Below are positions 53,379 to 62,551 of a DNA stretch of 64,000 nt, piece after piece (the first letter of the stretch is position 1; every line of letters starts with the position of its first letter). Location: positions 167,707 through 231,706 of the forward strand of contig PGXV01000008.1 in assembly GCA_002839315.1 (NCBI GenBank). The letters are read 5' to 3'. The position numbers and the translations under genes were made by a program. The DNA comes from Spirochaetae bacterium HGW-Spirochaetae-3 (GTDB lineage: Bacteria; Spirochaetota; Spirochaetia; Treponematales; UBA12059). The notes below the pieces were generated by a model that did not search any database, was not told where the DNA came from, and saw nothing but the letters and a program-made list of their open reading frames with translations.

Positions 53379-53716
53379 ACGGCAGGGAACTGCCCGATCG
53401 CTTCGAGACTCCAGGCGAGCTGATCTATCTCGTCGAAGACGGGCGCGACGCCGCCGATCGGCTCGGACGCGCGGCGTCCGGGCGACTGATACGCTCGGCG
53501 CTGGATTGGTCGGGAACCCCTTCGGACGCGCTCGAACGGGCCGCGTCGCGGTTATCGGCCGTAATCCGACCCGAAGCCGTCGCCGCGGCCTTGCCGGAGC
53601 CTCCCCGCGGAGGCTATATCGTATCTATCCGGAGGGATGACCGCGAGCGTTTCGAGGAAACGATGGATCGCGTCTCCATTCGCTGGATAGGAGAGACCGT
53701 AGCGGGCGCATTCTAG
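53375..53716 (+). CDS. Small ORF with no standard start codon, following the 51573 gene
   Basis: This frame is open from the TAA at 53342-53344 to the TAG at 53714-53716 and reads like protein: LNGRELPDRFETPGELIYLV and, near the end, YIVSIRRDDRERF. Host-like GC pattern in the third codon position supports coding. No ATG, GTG or TTG occurs early enough. Candidates are CTG (53375, given here) or ACG (53363) with AGGAGAG five bases before it. A frameshift from the upstream gene or a sequencing error are alternatives. About 113-117 residues; function unknown. Confidence 0.5.
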   Translation: MNGRELPDRFETPGELIYLVEDGRDAADRLGRAASGRLIRSALDWSGTPSDALERAASRLSAVIRPEAVAAALPEPPRGGYIVSIRRDDRERFEETMDRVSIRWIGETVAGAF

Positions 53717-53776
53717 TGGCTTTAAAAACCATGTCGTCGTATACTCGCAACGATACCGCGAGGATGAGAGAATAGA

Positions 53777-54817
53777 GTGGAAAATAGCGAAATTACCGCG
53801 CTCAGGGACGAATACGAGAAACAGGTATTCGATCTCAAGCAACTATTCGAAATTTCCAAGAGCCTCAACTCGACGCTAGACTATAGTATCCTGATAGAAT
53901 CGATTCTCTATACGATCATGGGGCAGATGAAGGTGCTCAAGGCCGCGCTCTACGCCAAGAAAGGCATAGACTCGACGCAATTCAACCTGCACCGGAACTA
54001 CAAGGGCTTCGATATAGACCACGAGCACGATTACTGTATCGCAGAGGACGCCCCCGCGATGCGACTGTTCGCGCGCGAGACGCGTTGCTGGACCCTGCCC
54101 GAGCTTCGCGAGCGGTTCGGCGACCTGGGCGGGCTCGAGCCGCTGGAGCCGATGGGGCCGTGCCTCGTGGTGCCGCTCAAGGCCAAGGGAGTCGTCAACG
54201 GGCTGATCCTGCTCGGAGAACAGATAGTCAACGATGGATTCTCGCAATACGAGAAGGACTACCTCCTCAATATAGCGATACTCGCGGCCATCGCGATAAA
54301 CAACGCGTTCCTGTTCGAGATGACGACGACGGACATGATGACGAAGCTCAGGATGAAGCACTACTTCTACACGGTGCTCCTCGAGAAGATGGAAGAGAGC
54401 GCGTTCTCCCAGAATCCCCTATCGGTGATCATGTGCGACATCGACCACTTCAAGATATTCAACGATACATACGGCCATAGCTGCGGCGACGAGGTCCTCA
54501 AGAGCGTAGCCAGGCTGATCCAGAGCCAGACGCGATCCGTCGACGTAGCCGCCCGCTACGGCGGCGAGGAATTCTGCATGCTGCTGCCCGATACGGACGC
54601 CAAGGCGGCCGAGCGGATCGCCGAGCGGATCAGGCACAACGTCGAGAACATGGCGATAGACTACGACGGTCAGCGCATGTCGGTTACCCTGTCGCTCGGC
54701 GTGGCTCAATACGACCAGAACCGCGACCTGAACGGCAAGTCCGTGCTCGACAGGGCGGACCAGGCGCTGTACGTCTCCAAGCAGGGCGGCCGTAACAAGG
54801 TCTCGGTAGCGCGCTGA
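53777..54817 (+). CDS. GAF-GGDEF diguanylate cyclase
   Basis: A 346-residue soluble enzyme making cyclic di-GMP. A short N-terminal coiled coil is followed by a GAF domain (about 30-180) and a GGDEF domain (about 185-346) with active site RYGGEEF. RSVD lies five residues before it, the inhibitory I-site. Upstream are the metal-binding CDIDHFKIFND and HSCGDEVLK segments. The start is GTG. A TATACT at 53740-53745 may be its -10 box. It overlaps the ferredoxin gene as TGATG, suggesting redox-linked control. Confidence 0.93.
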   Translation: MENSEITALRDEYEKQVFDLKQLFEISKSLNSTLDYSILIESILYTIMGQMKVLKAALYAKKGIDSTQFNLHRNYKGFDIDHEHDYCIAEDAPAMRLFARETRCWTLPELRERFGDLGGLEPLEPMGPCLVVPLKAKGVVNGLILLGEQIVNDGFSQYEKDYLLNIAILAAIAINNAFLFEMTTTDMMTKLRMKHYFYTVLLEKMEESAFSQNPLSVIMCDIDHFKIFNDTYGHSCGDEVLKSVARLIQSQTRSVDVAARYGGEEFCMLLPDTDAKAAERIAERIRHNVENMAIDYDGQRMSVTLSLGVAQYDQNRDLNGKSVLDRADQALYVSKQGGRNKVSVAR

Positions 54818-55143
54818 TGGCCCGGGCGAGGCTCTCGTACGCGGATCGGGCCGACGTCGTATTCGAAGCTTCGCCGGTCGTATCGCTACTCGTCGCGGCG
54901 CAGCGGGCGGGGGCGCCCCTCAGGCACGATTGCGGAGGCAAGGCGCTATGCGGAACCTGCCGGGTCCGCGTCGACTCCGGATCCTTCAGCCCGATCCTGG
55001 GCAGGGAACGCGCCAGGCTAGACGCGGTCGGGGCCGGTAGCGAGGAACGGCTCGCGTGCCAGGCCCGAGCCGGATCAGACGTGGAGATAACGGCGATACT
55101 ACCGCTCTCCCCCGCGCGCGGCGCCGCGGCGCGACCGGAATGA
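54817..55143 (+). CDS. 2Fe-2S ferredoxin
   Basis: A 108-residue plant-type ferredoxin. The cluster ligands are HDCGGKALCGTC and a later LACQA, the C-x5-C-x2-C ... C pattern. The N-terminal beta strands are typical. Translational coupling to the diguanylate cyclase (TGATG) is unusual; the ferredoxin could deliver electrons to a partner of that enzyme or be coexpressed by chance. Confidence 0.9.
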   Translation: MARARLSYADRADVVFEASPVVSLLVAAQRAGAPLRHDCGGKALCGTCRVRVDSGSFSPILGRERARLDAVGAGSEERLACQARAGSDVEITAILPLSPARGAAARPE

Positions 55144-55159
55144 ACCGAAGAGAGGTACC

Positions 55160-56755
55160 ATGATCGACAGAACGGATTCCGGTTGGTGGCGCGACGCCGT
55201 CTTCTACCAGATATACCCGCGTAGCTTCAGCGACTCCGACGGCGACGGTATAGGCGACCTGCGCGGCATCGAGGAGCGGCTCGCCTACCTGTCCGAGCTC
55301 GGCGTCGACGCGCTATGGATAAGTCCCTTCTTCAAGAGCCCGATGAAGGACTTCGGCTACGACATATCCGACTACGAGGACGTCGATCCGATATTCGGCG
55401 GCCTCGACGATTTCCGCTCGCTGCTCGCCGCCGCCCACGAGCGCGGAATAAGGATCGTCGTCGACCTCGTCGTCAACCACTCTTCCGACGAGCACCCGTG
55501 GTTCGAGGCGGCTCGCTCGTCCAAGGACGACCCCAGGCACGGCTGGTATATATGGAAACCGATCGAAGGCCGAAAGCCGCCCAACAACTGGATCAGCCTG
55601 TTCGAGCAGCGCTCGGCCTGGTACCCCAACGAGGAGACCGGCGAATGGTACCTGGCCACCTTTACACGCAACCAACCCGAATTCGACTGGCGCAATCCGG
55701 AGCTGCGTAAGGCAATCTACGGCGCCGCCCGCTTCTGGCTTGACCTGGGCGCGGACGGATTCCGTATGGACGTCGCCACCGCGTACTTCAAGGACGCGAA
55801 GTACCGATCCAATCCGTTCAGCTGGAACCTCGTTCCCGACCTGTTGCAGAAGCACGTCTACGACCGCAACCGACCGGAGGTGCACGGCGTCTTCAAGGAA
55901 TTCCGGGCGCTGGCCGACTCGTACGGAGACCGCATGCTGATAGGAGAGACCCACGGCCTGGACCCGGCCCTCGCCGCGTCGTGCCACGGGGAACGTGACG
56001 ACGAGCTCCATATGGCGTTCAACTTCGACTTCCTGTTCCGGCCCTGGGGCGCGCGCTCGTTCAGGGAATCGGCGGAGCGCTGGTACAGGCTGCTGCCGGA
56101 AGGCGCATGGCCCAACTTCACGCTATCCAACCACGACCAGAAACGCCACTATTACCGCTATCGCGCGGGAGCCGATTCCGACGGGCGCGCCAGGGTGGCG
56201 GCCGCGATGCTACTGTGCCTGCGCGGCACGCCGTTCCTGTACTACGGCGAGGAGATAGGCATGACCTGCGGGCGTATCCCGAAGGCGGCGCTACGGGATC
56301 CGCTCGGCCTGTCCACCTGGCCCCTGCCCTTCGGCCGCGACGCTTCGCGCACGCCGATGCAGTGGGACGACTCGCCCAACGCGGGCTTCGGCCCAGCCGA
56401 GCCGTGGCTGCCGGTCAACGCGGACTATAAGGCGAAGAACGTCGCCGCTCAGAGGGCCGACCCCGATTCGCTATGGAACTGGTACGCGTCGCTCATCCGG
56501 CTGCGCAAGGCCGAGCCGGCCCTGGTATCGGGCGACATGGCCTGGCTGGACGCGCCCGCCGACGTCATGGCCTGGAGCCGTACGAGAGAGGGTCGCACGG
56601 TCGACGTCTACCTGAACTTCTCGGGCAAGACGCGCAGCGTCGATGTGCGGGCCGGCATCGCGGCTGCGGGCACCGTAGCGCCGGCCGGTAGCGAGGTCGC
56701 GGCAGGCGAGCGCCGGCTGGGACCGTACGAAGTATTCATAGTGACGAGGAGATAG
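55160..56755 (+). CDS. GH13 alpha-glucosidase / oligo-1,6-glucosidase
   Basis: A 531-residue cytosolic (beta/alpha)8 glycosidase. Family motifs: AVFYQIYPRSF, VVDLVVNHSS, the nucleophile in GADGFRMDVA (about 200), acid/base Glu in MLIGETHG (about 262), and third acid in LSNHDQKR (about 324; usual NHDQPR). The GIGDLRGI calcium-like turn and PMQWDDSPNAGF are typical of oligo-1,6-glucosidases and related alpha-glucosidases. It probably hydrolyses short maltose-, isomaltose- or trehalose-type sugars. It starts 17 bases after the ferredoxin stop, with GAGAGG before the ATG. Confidence 0.93.
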   Translation: MIDRTDSGWWRDAVFYQIYPRSFSDSDGDGIGDLRGIEERLAYLSELGVDALWISPFFKSPMKDFGYDISDYEDVDPIFGGLDDFRSLLAAAHERGIRIVVDLVVNHSSDEHPWFEAARSSKDDPRHGWYIWKPIEGRKPPNNWISLFEQRSAWYPNEETGEWYLATFTRNQPEFDWRNPELRKAIYGAARFWLDLGADGFRMDVATAYFKDAKYRSNPFSWNLVPDLLQKHVYDRNRPEVHGVFKEFRALADSYGDRMLIGETHGLDPALAASCHGERDDELHMAFNFDFLFRPWGARSFRESAERWYRLLPEGAWPNFTLSNHDQKRHYYRYRAGADSDGRARVAAAMLLCLRGTPFLYYGEEIGMTCGRIPKAALRDPLGLSTWPLPFGRDASRTPMQWDDSPNAGFGPAEPWLPVNADYKAKNVAAQRADPDSLWNWYASLIRLRKAEPALVSGDMAWLDAPADVMAWSRTREGRTVDVYLNFSGKTRSVDVRAGIAAAGTVAPAGSEVAAGERRLGPYEVFIVTRR

Positions 56756-56757
56756 CC

Positions 56758-57159
56758 ATGGGAGAACTCAAGACAGGGCTTATGGGACGCAAGGAGCTGG
56801 TCGTCGAGGAGCGCCATACCGCGGCCCACCTGGGTTCTGGCGGGGTGCCGGTCTACGCCACGCCGATGATGGTGCTCGCGATGGAGGAAGCGGCCCTGGG
56901 CGCCGTCGACCGCCTGCTCGGCCCCGGCGAGGCGACGGTAGGCTACAGCCTCGACGTCAAGCATCTCGCCGCTACCCCGCTGGGCATGAGAGTCGTCGCC
57001 ACAGCCGAGCTGGTCGCTATCGAGGGCAGGATGCTCACCTTCCGCGTCGAGGCCCGCGACGACGCAGAGCTGATAGGCGAAGGCACGCACGTCCGAGCCG
57101 TCATCGATACGGAACGATTCAAGGCCAAGCTCGAGAAGAAGATCGCCGCCAGGCAGTAG
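56758..57159 (+). CDS. Hotdog-fold thioesterase, FlK-like
   Basis: A 133-residue acyl-CoA thioesterase family protein. It shows YATPMMVLAMEEAAL (active-site Thr/Glu helix), VKHLAATPLG (His) and EGTHVRAVI. This is the fluoroacetyl-CoA thioesterase-like branch, though members of unknown substrate dominate. It begins two bases after the glucosidase stop, so translation is coupled. The family helps control CoA-ester pools. Confidence 0.88.
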   Translation: MGELKTGLMGRKELVVEERHTAAHLGSGGVPVYATPMMVLAMEEAALGAVDRLLGPGEATVGYSLDVKHLAATPLGMRVVATAELVAIEGRMLTFRVEARDDAELIGEGTHVRAVIDTERFKAKLEKKIAARQ

Positions 57160-57162
57160 AAT

Positions 57163-57191
57163 TTGCCGGCGGGGCCGGCTCTCCGTATACT
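57163..57191 (+). promoter_or_regulatory. Promoter of the DHOD-like gene
   Basis: TTGCCG (57163-57168), exactly 17-base spacer, TATACT (57186-57191). The start codon, with AAAGGAG in front, is 44 bases downstream. It is one of the clearest promoters in the window. Confidence 0.65.
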
Positions 57192-57234
57192 GGAACGAGC
57201 GGCGCGTCGCCGCATCACGGTAAAAGGAGTGGCC

Positions 57235-58212
57235 ATGGCCGATCTTAGCGTTTCATTCCTCGGTCTTTCTCTGCGCAATCCCATAATAGCCGGTTCGTCC
57301 GGGATGACTTCGACGAAGGAAGGCGCGCGCAGGGCCGCGGACGCCGGCGCCGGCGCGATCGTCCTCAAGTCGCTGTTCGAGGAACAACTCCGGGCCGAGC
57401 TACGGTCGATTACCGGCGCGGCGGACTCCCATCCCGAGGCGGAGGCCTTCCTCGCGGGCATGGGCATGAACGAGGGGGCCGACGAGTACCTCGAGCTCAT
57501 CAGGGACGCGAAAGCGGAATCGGATATCCCAGTAATAGCCAGCGTCAACTGTTCGGGAGACTCGCTCTGGTCGGATTTCGCGTCACGGATCGAGTCGGCC
57601 GGCGCGGACGCGCTTGAACTGAACCTCGGCATGGTGCCCGTCGATCCGACGGCCTCCGCGGCGGCCATCGAAGACCGTCTCGTAGCGCTCGTCGGAGCCG
57701 TCTCCAAGTCGATCAGGATCCCCGTCTGCTCCAAGATCGGCTCGTCGTATACCAACGTCGGCAACCTCGCGGCCAGGTTAGCCAAGGCCGGGTCGCGAGG
57801 GCTAACCCTATTCAACCGTTTCTACCGCATGGACGTCGACCTCGATTCCATGAGCCTGTCCGCGGGACCGATGCGCGGTAGTCCCGAGGCCTATCACGAG
57901 AGCCTCCGCTGGATATCGCTGCTCGAGGGGCGGGTCGGCGCCGAGCTATGCGCGTCCGGCGGCGTCTACGACGGGTCGATCGCGCTACGCCTGATCGCCG
58001 CTGGGGCCTCGTCCGTACAGATGTGCTCGGCCATCTACGCGAAGGGCTACATGGCCATCGCGTCGACGCTAGAGGAGATGGACGCGTGGATGGACGCGCA
58101 CAAGGTCGCGAGGGTAACGGACCTGAAAGGCAGGCTGGCCAGGCGAAACTCCGCGTCGCCGGAGCTGTACGGAAGGCTCCACTACGTCAAGGCGCTGACC
58201 GGACAGACCTGA
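57235..58212 (+). CDS. Dihydroorotate dehydrogenase-like FMN oxidoreductase
   Basis: A 325-residue (beta/alpha)8 flavoprotein. The DHOD-like start NPIIAGSSGMT, NCSGDSLW, the LNLGM strand, CSKIGSSYTNVGNLAARLAKAG and the C-terminal SGGVYDG phosphate-binding segment are seen. It belongs to the DHOD-like group of unassigned function rather than true PyrD, since the active-site region (residues 125-145) differs from PyrD. The true start is the ATG at 57235; no pyrimidine gene is nearby. It has its own promoter and converges on the partner-switching operon. Confidence 0.85.
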   Translation: MADLSVSFLGLSLRNPIIAGSSGMTSTKEGARRAADAGAGAIVLKSLFEEQLRAELRSITGAADSHPEAEAFLAGMGMNEGADEYLELIRDAKAESDIPVIASVNCSGDSLWSDFASRIESAGADALELNLGMVPVDPTASAAAIEDRLVALVGAVSKSIRIPVCSKIGSSYTNVGNLAARLAKAGSRGLTLFNRFYRMDVDLDSMSLSAGPMRGSPEAYHESLRWISLLEGRVGAELCASGGVYDGSIALRLIAAGASSVQMCSAIYAKGYMAIASTLEEMDAWMDAHKVARVTDLKGRLARRNSASPELYGRLHYVKALTGQT

Positions 58213-58231
58213 GACTGCCCGCCCGCCCGGG

Positions 58232-58699
58232 TTAGAACGTCAGGAAGACCCTGTCGACGTACAGCCCGGGGCGGTACCGTATCGTCTTCGCGACGTTCCT
58301 GCACATCGACAGGCCGAGCCCGTGCCAACGGCGCTCGCGCTCGTCGAAGCGGGGAAGCGACGCCTCGACCCGCTCCAGGCAGGACGCGAACTCGGAGAAC
58401 TCCCTATGGCTATCGACGAAGAACGCGAGGGTCAGCCCGGAGGCCCTTTTCCTGACGAGCACGGTCACGCCGGCCTCGCTTACCTCGCCATGCGTCAGCA
58501 GGTTGTCGATGATCTCGTCACCGGCGACGATGAGCGCGCAGGCCTCGGAATTCGCCAGGAACCCGAGGGAGCGTACGAACCCGTCGTACGTGTCGAAGGC
58601 GTCCGGCCCCGGGGACACGTGTATACGCGACCTTTCTAGCGCGGCGCCGTCGCACGCTACGTCGAAGCAGCGTGCGCTCGGCTGGGAGAAGCTGGGCAT
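58232..58699 (-). CDS. RsbW-like serine kinase / anti-sigma or switch kinase
   Basis: A 155-residue protein of the GHKL ATPase family. The N box reads AGDEIIDNLLTHG and a G box appears at HGLGLSMCRNVAK. It should phosphorylate the STAS protein encoded just upstream, the classic partner-switch. The target (sigma factor or other) is unknown. The ATG lies 14 bases after the STAS stop; last gene of the operon. Confidence 0.82.
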   Translation of the reverse strand: MPSFSQPSARCFDVACDGAALERSRIHVSPGPDAFDTYDGFVRSLGFLANSEACALIVAGDEIIDNLLTHGEVSEAGVTVLVRKRASGLTLAFFVDSHREFSEFASCLERVEASLPRFDERERRWHGLGLSMCRNVAKTIRYRPGLYVDRVFLTF

Positions 58700-58713
58700 G
58701 CTATCGCGGCCGG

Positions 58714-59043
58714 CTAGGCCGGCAGTTCCTTCAAGGACGGGGCGGTCGGGAAGCGGTCGGAGAAGCCGGTGGATTCTATCGCGAGCCTTGCCACCTCCGA
58801 GGGCGCTACGACGACGAATCGCTTGCCCGCGGTCTCGGCGTCCTCGATGGCGGCCAGCAGCACGCCTATTCCCGCGCTCGTCATGGAACTGACGCCGGAC
58901 AGGTCCACCGCCATGTCTACGCGTCCCGCATGACGCATCGTCTTTTCCTGAAGCTCGTTATAGGTATAGCTGTTGATGGGGCCGTGTACCGACAGCACCG
59001 TCCACGAACCGCGCTCCGCAACCTCGACGCTTATTCCGGTCAT
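58714..59043 (-). CDS. STAS-domain anti-sigma factor antagonist
   Basis: A 109-residue STAS domain with the phospho-acceptor site SSMTSAGIGVLL (SpoIIAA/RsbV type; the Ser or Thr just before AG is the likely phosphosite). It should be phosphorylated by the RsbW-like kinase and dephosphorylated by the SpoIIE-type phosphatases. The start overlaps the large phosphatase stop as ATGA. Confidence 0.93.
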   Translation of the reverse strand: MTGISVEVAERGSWTVLSVHGPINSYTYNELQEKTMRHAGRVDMAVDLSGVSSMTSAGIGVLLAAIEDAETAGKRFVVVAPSEVARLAIESTGFSDRFPTAPSLKELPA

Positions 59044-61169
59044 CGTTTATTCTCCTTGGGGGCGCCTTGATAATCTATGGCGACCACCGTTATGTCGTCG
59101 TCGAGACGGCCTCCGGCGAAGGCGCTCGCGGACCGTACGACGGCTTCCACCGTCTCGGCGGCGCTCGAAGCCTTATTCTCTCCGAGGATGCGCACGAGAC
59201 GCTCCTTGCCGTAGCGCTCCCCGCGGACGCTCTCCGCCTCCACGATACCGTCAGTACTTATAAGCAGGCGCGACCCGGGCGGCAGCGCGAGCTTCCTCGT
59301 CTTAAGGTACGGCTCGATATTCTTGACGAAACCGAGCATCTTGCCCTCGCCCTGGGTCTCGATGACCGAGTCCAGGCTCGGAGAGCGGAAGAACATCGCG
59401 GGTATGCCGCAGTTTATGAAGTAGATCGATCCCTTGTCGAGGGCCAGGAACCCGAACACCCCGGAGAAGAACGTACCGCGCGGTAGCCGCTCCTTGATGA
59501 ACGCGTTAGTCCTCGACACGAGCTTCACGAAGTCCTTCTCCTCGCGCAGCAGCGTGCGTATCATAGACTTGAGGATCACCATCGACATGCTCGCGTTCAG
59601 CCCCTTGCCCGAGACGTCGCCGACGACGAAGAACCACCGGTGCTCCGATATCCTCACCGAGTCGAACAGGTCTCCGCCGAGGCCGCGCGGAGACTGGCAC
59701 TTGAACGCGACGCTGACTCCGGGGTGGTCTATGGGATCGATACGCTCCTGTACGGACCGGACGACCTGGTCGGCGAGGCCGATCTCCTTCTCCACGGTAT
59801 CGAGCAGGGACTCGCGCGAGACGTGCCGCGCGTAGTACGCCACGACGAACAGCTTGCCGTGCACCGCGTCGAACGCGGCGTAGTCGAGCGCGTCGTAATC
59901 CGCGCCGGAGCGCTTGGGGCCGAACGCGAACACGCCTACGACGCGGCGGCCTTCCTTGGCCAGCACTATGGCCTCGGAGCCGAGCACGTCGAAGAAGGCC
60001 AGCAACGCGGCTTTCAGGTCGGCCAACGACTCGTCCGCGACGACGTCCGTCTTCAGTATCACATGCCGATCCACGGCGGCGAGGGCCTCGAGCGTGGGCG
60101 AGCCCGGAGTGGACACGAGCTGGTCGTCGTCGGGATAGACGCGCCGCAACCCTCCGGAATCGTCCTCGGACAGCGCCGAGAACCAGGAGCAGCCGAAGGC
60201 GCCTTCCATGATCGAAGAGAGGGCCGACAGCACGGATTCCCGTCCGGCGGACAGGTCCAGATGGGCGATCGCGGCCTCGAGATCCTCGCGGGACGACTGG
60301 TCGTGCTCGGCCCCTATCCGGCCCCGCGCGAACGACTCCGCCCAGCGTCCGAATACGATGAAAGCCAATGCCGCGAAGGCGATGGAAGTCGCGGGGGACG
60401 CCGCCCTGAACAGGAAGGCGACGGCGACGGCGAAGCCGAGCGGCAGGCCGAATCCCAGCAGCACGACAGCCCAGGCCGCCAGGCCCTTGGCCGCGGTATG
60501 CGCCTGGAAGACGCGGGTCGACGAGAACGCGTACGATGCCGCCAGCGCCGCGAACAGACAATTGGCCGCGGACAACGGGTACACCGCGACGAGCCGCGTC
60601 GACGGGCCGAGCACAGCGAAGGCGTAGCCCCACGCCACGCTGACGGCGAGGCCGGCGGCCATGACGGCCAGGTGCTGACGATAGACCCGGCTCCGTATCG
60701 ATACGGCCCTGACGACCATCGTGACGGCGGAGAGTATCCCGATCGACGCCACGGCTATGGCTATGGCGGCGTGGTAGTCGCCCTCGAAACGGATGTACTC
60801 GAGGCCGAAACGCTTCAGGTCGACTATATACGCGTCGGTGAAGACGATAGCCCAGGCCGCGGCCGCGGCGATCGCCGCGAGCGCGATATCGAGCGCGACG
60901 ATGCGCTTGGCGTACGGGTAGCCGACGGCGAGGCGCAGGAACGCCAGGTACGATACGACGACTCCCGCGCCGGCGCAGCGTACAAGGATGAGCGCCGCTC
61001 CCCTATAGTCGGCGGCGAGCAGGTAACCGGCGGAAAGCAGAATCGCGTAGGCGACGCTCGCGAAGGCGGCGACGCGGAACGCCCTGGCGCTCGAGCCGCG
61101 AGCCTTCACGCCGAAGACGGTCACGGCCGTAAGGATCGCGGCCAGGAAGGTGAATAGGGTCAGTCCCAT
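59040..61169 (-). CDS. SpoIIE-type PP2C phosphatase with N-terminal seven-helix membrane domain
   Basis: A 709-residue phosphatase. Helices cover residues 1-240 (GLTLFTFLAAILTAVTVFGV .. VLLGFGLPLGFAVAVAFLFR). A GAF-like segment follows (about 290-420), then the PP2C domain (about 490-709) with the metal-site motif VVGDVSGKGLNASMSM and the later LLISTDGIVEAES. The ATG at 61169 (MGLTLFTFL) is inside a longer non-homologous frame. It probably dephosphorylates the STAS protein after sensing an envelope signal. It overlaps the first phosphatase by 10 bases. Confidence 0.9.
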   Translation of the reverse strand: MGLTLFTFLAAILTAVTVFGVKARGSSARAFRVAAFASVAYAILLSAGYLLAADYRGAALILVRCAGAGVVVSYLAFLRLAVGYPYAKRIVALDIALAAIAAAAAWAIVFTDAYIVDLKRFGLEYIRFEGDYHAAIAIAVASIGILSAVTMVVRAVSIRSRVYRQHLAVMAAGLAVSVAWGYAFAVLGPSTRLVAVYPLSAANCLFAALAASYAFSSTRVFQAHTAAKGLAAWAVVLLGFGLPLGFAVAVAFLFRAASPATSIAFAALAFIVFGRWAESFARGRIGAEHDQSSREDLEAAIAHLDLSAGRESVLSALSSIMEGAFGCSWFSALSEDDSGGLRRVYPDDDQLVSTPGSPTLEALAAVDRHVILKTDVVADESLADLKAALLAFFDVLGSEAIVLAKEGRRVVGVFAFGPKRSGADYDALDYAAFDAVHGKLFVVAYYARHVSRESLLDTVEKEIGLADQVVRSVQERIDPIDHPGVSVAFKCQSPRGLGGDLFDSVRISEHRWFFVVGDVSGKGLNASMSMVILKSMIRTLLREEKDFVKLVSRTNAFIKERLPRGTFFSGVFGFLALDKGSIYFINCGIPAMFFRSPSLDSVIETQGEGKMLGFVKNIEPYLKTRKLALPPGSRLLISTDGIVEAESVRGERYGKERLVRILGENKASSAAETVEAVVRSASAFAGGRLDDDITVVAIDYQGAPKENKR

Positions 61170-62551
61170 AGTCGCCCGACCTTCGCCGCGAGTATCGTGA
61201 TGTCGTCGCGAAGCTGCTTGTCGGCGACGTAGGTCTCTCCCAGCGTCGCCAGCCTGTCCACGAGATCGTCTATGCTTATATCCACCGCGCTCCCCATCAA
61301 CTTGACGAATTCGTTCGACTGGTCGAGGACGACGCCGTCGTCGCTCGTTATCTCGGTCAGGCCGTCGGTAGTCAGCACGATGGCGTCGTCGGTCCGCAGT
61401 TCCATCTCCTCGACCTCTACCGATACTATCGGCACGAGGCCGACGATACCGCAGTTCGAAGCCAGCCGCTTTACGACGGGCCCCTTGATGGTCCTTACGA
61501 CGACGTACTGGTCGGGCATCGCCGCGTTGACGTATCGAAGGCGCTTGGCGCCTATGTCGACGAGCCCCAGGAACATCACGACGTACTTGTCGTCGAAGCC
61601 CATGCCGCGGATAGAGCCGTCGCAGGCGCGGACGAGGGCCGCCAGGTCGGTCTTGTCCCCGGCCGCGCGGACGGTATTTATGACGATGCCCATCACGAGC
61701 GCGGCGGCCAGGCCCTTGCCCGATACGTCGCCCATCACGAGCAGCGTCCTGTCGTCGTCTATACGGATAGCGTCGTAGAAATCCCCGGATACGTTGACGA
61801 GCGGGCGCCAGTACGCCGCTAACGTCAGCTTGGGCTGCTCGGGCAGCATCTCGGGCAGGAAAGTACGTTGTGTCTCCGCTATCTGGCGCCATTCCTTCGT
61901 CAGAGCGGCTATCTCGAAGAGCTTGGCCACGGTCAGCACGCGATCGAAGAAGATCAGGAGCTCGCCGTACAGCACGCGGTACGCGTCCTGGTCGACATAG
62001 GGGGAGACGCGCGAGAACACGAAGAAGTAGTAGCCTTTGCACAGTACGAAGAAACCGCGCGCGCCATCGCTCGACACGGTGAGGTTAAGGTTCGCGTCCA
62101 TGAACACGAGCCCCTCGGACAGCTCGCGGAAATTTCGCTTTAGCATAGGCACGAGGCCCGGATCGGCAGTCAACGCCGCCGGGCTCGCGTAGACGACTTC
62201 CCAGGTATTGCTGCGTATCAGCACGACGGACGCGTCGAGGGACTTCTCGAGGCTCTCCCTGATGGCGGCGACGAATTCCGGCATGGTGAAGCAGGTACGT
62301 ACGCGTTCCACGAAATCGAGCACGAGGCGGGACATGCCGCCGTCCATGACGGCGCGGTATACGCGCGATTCCACCTTGGATATGATGGCGCGCCTCGCGA
62401 CGAACACGATCAGGAACGCGGCGCACGCCGCGATCGACGTAGCCGCGATGCCGGACTGAGCGCTGGCTATGAAGACGATAACTGAAAACGCCATGGCGGC
62501 TAACGCCCATGAAACGGCCGAAGCCGCGGCCTTGGCTCTACGGTAGTCCAA
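61160..62551 (-). CDS. SpoIIE-type PP2C phosphatase with two N-terminal helices
   Basis: A 463-residue phosphatase. Two helices (AVSWALAAMAFSVIVFIASA, SIAACAAFLIVFVARR) anchor it; a sensor-like region lies at about 100-240. The PP2C domain shows LLVMGDVSGKGLAAALVMG, IRGMGFDDKYVVMFLG and IVLTTDGLTEITSDDG. The TTG at 62551 is preferred because GGAG is correctly placed before it; a TTG 21 bases upstream has no site. First gene of the switch operon. It differs from the next phosphatase in sensor region, so two inputs may meet one switch. Confidence 0.9.
   Translation of the reverse strand: MDYRRAKAAASAVSWALAAMAFSVIVFIASAQSGIAATSIAACAAFLIVFVARRAIISKVESRVYRAVMDGGMSRLVLDFVERVRTCFTMPEFVAAIRESLEKSLDASVVLIRSNTWEVVYASPAALTADPGLVPMLKRNFRELSEGLVFMDANLNLTVSSDGARGFFVLCKGYYFFVFSRVSPYVDQDAYRVLYGELLIFFDRVLTVAKLFEIAALTKEWRQIAETQRTFLPEMLPEQPKLTLAAYWRPLVNVSGDFYDAIRIDDDRTLLVMGDVSGKGLAAALVMGIVINTVRAAGDKTDLAALVRACDGSIRGMGFDDKYVVMFLGLVDIGAKRLRYVNAAMPDQYVVVRTIKGPVVKRLASNCGIVGLVPIVSVEVEEMELRTDDAIVLTTDGLTEITSDDGVVLDQSNEFVKLMGSAVDISIDDLVDRLATLGETYVADKQLRDDITILAAKVGRLWD

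Noticed and set aside
59040-62042. 1000-residue fused phosphatase frame
   Set aside because: The upstream third is out-of-frame shadow of the other phosphatase gene; the real start is at 61169.
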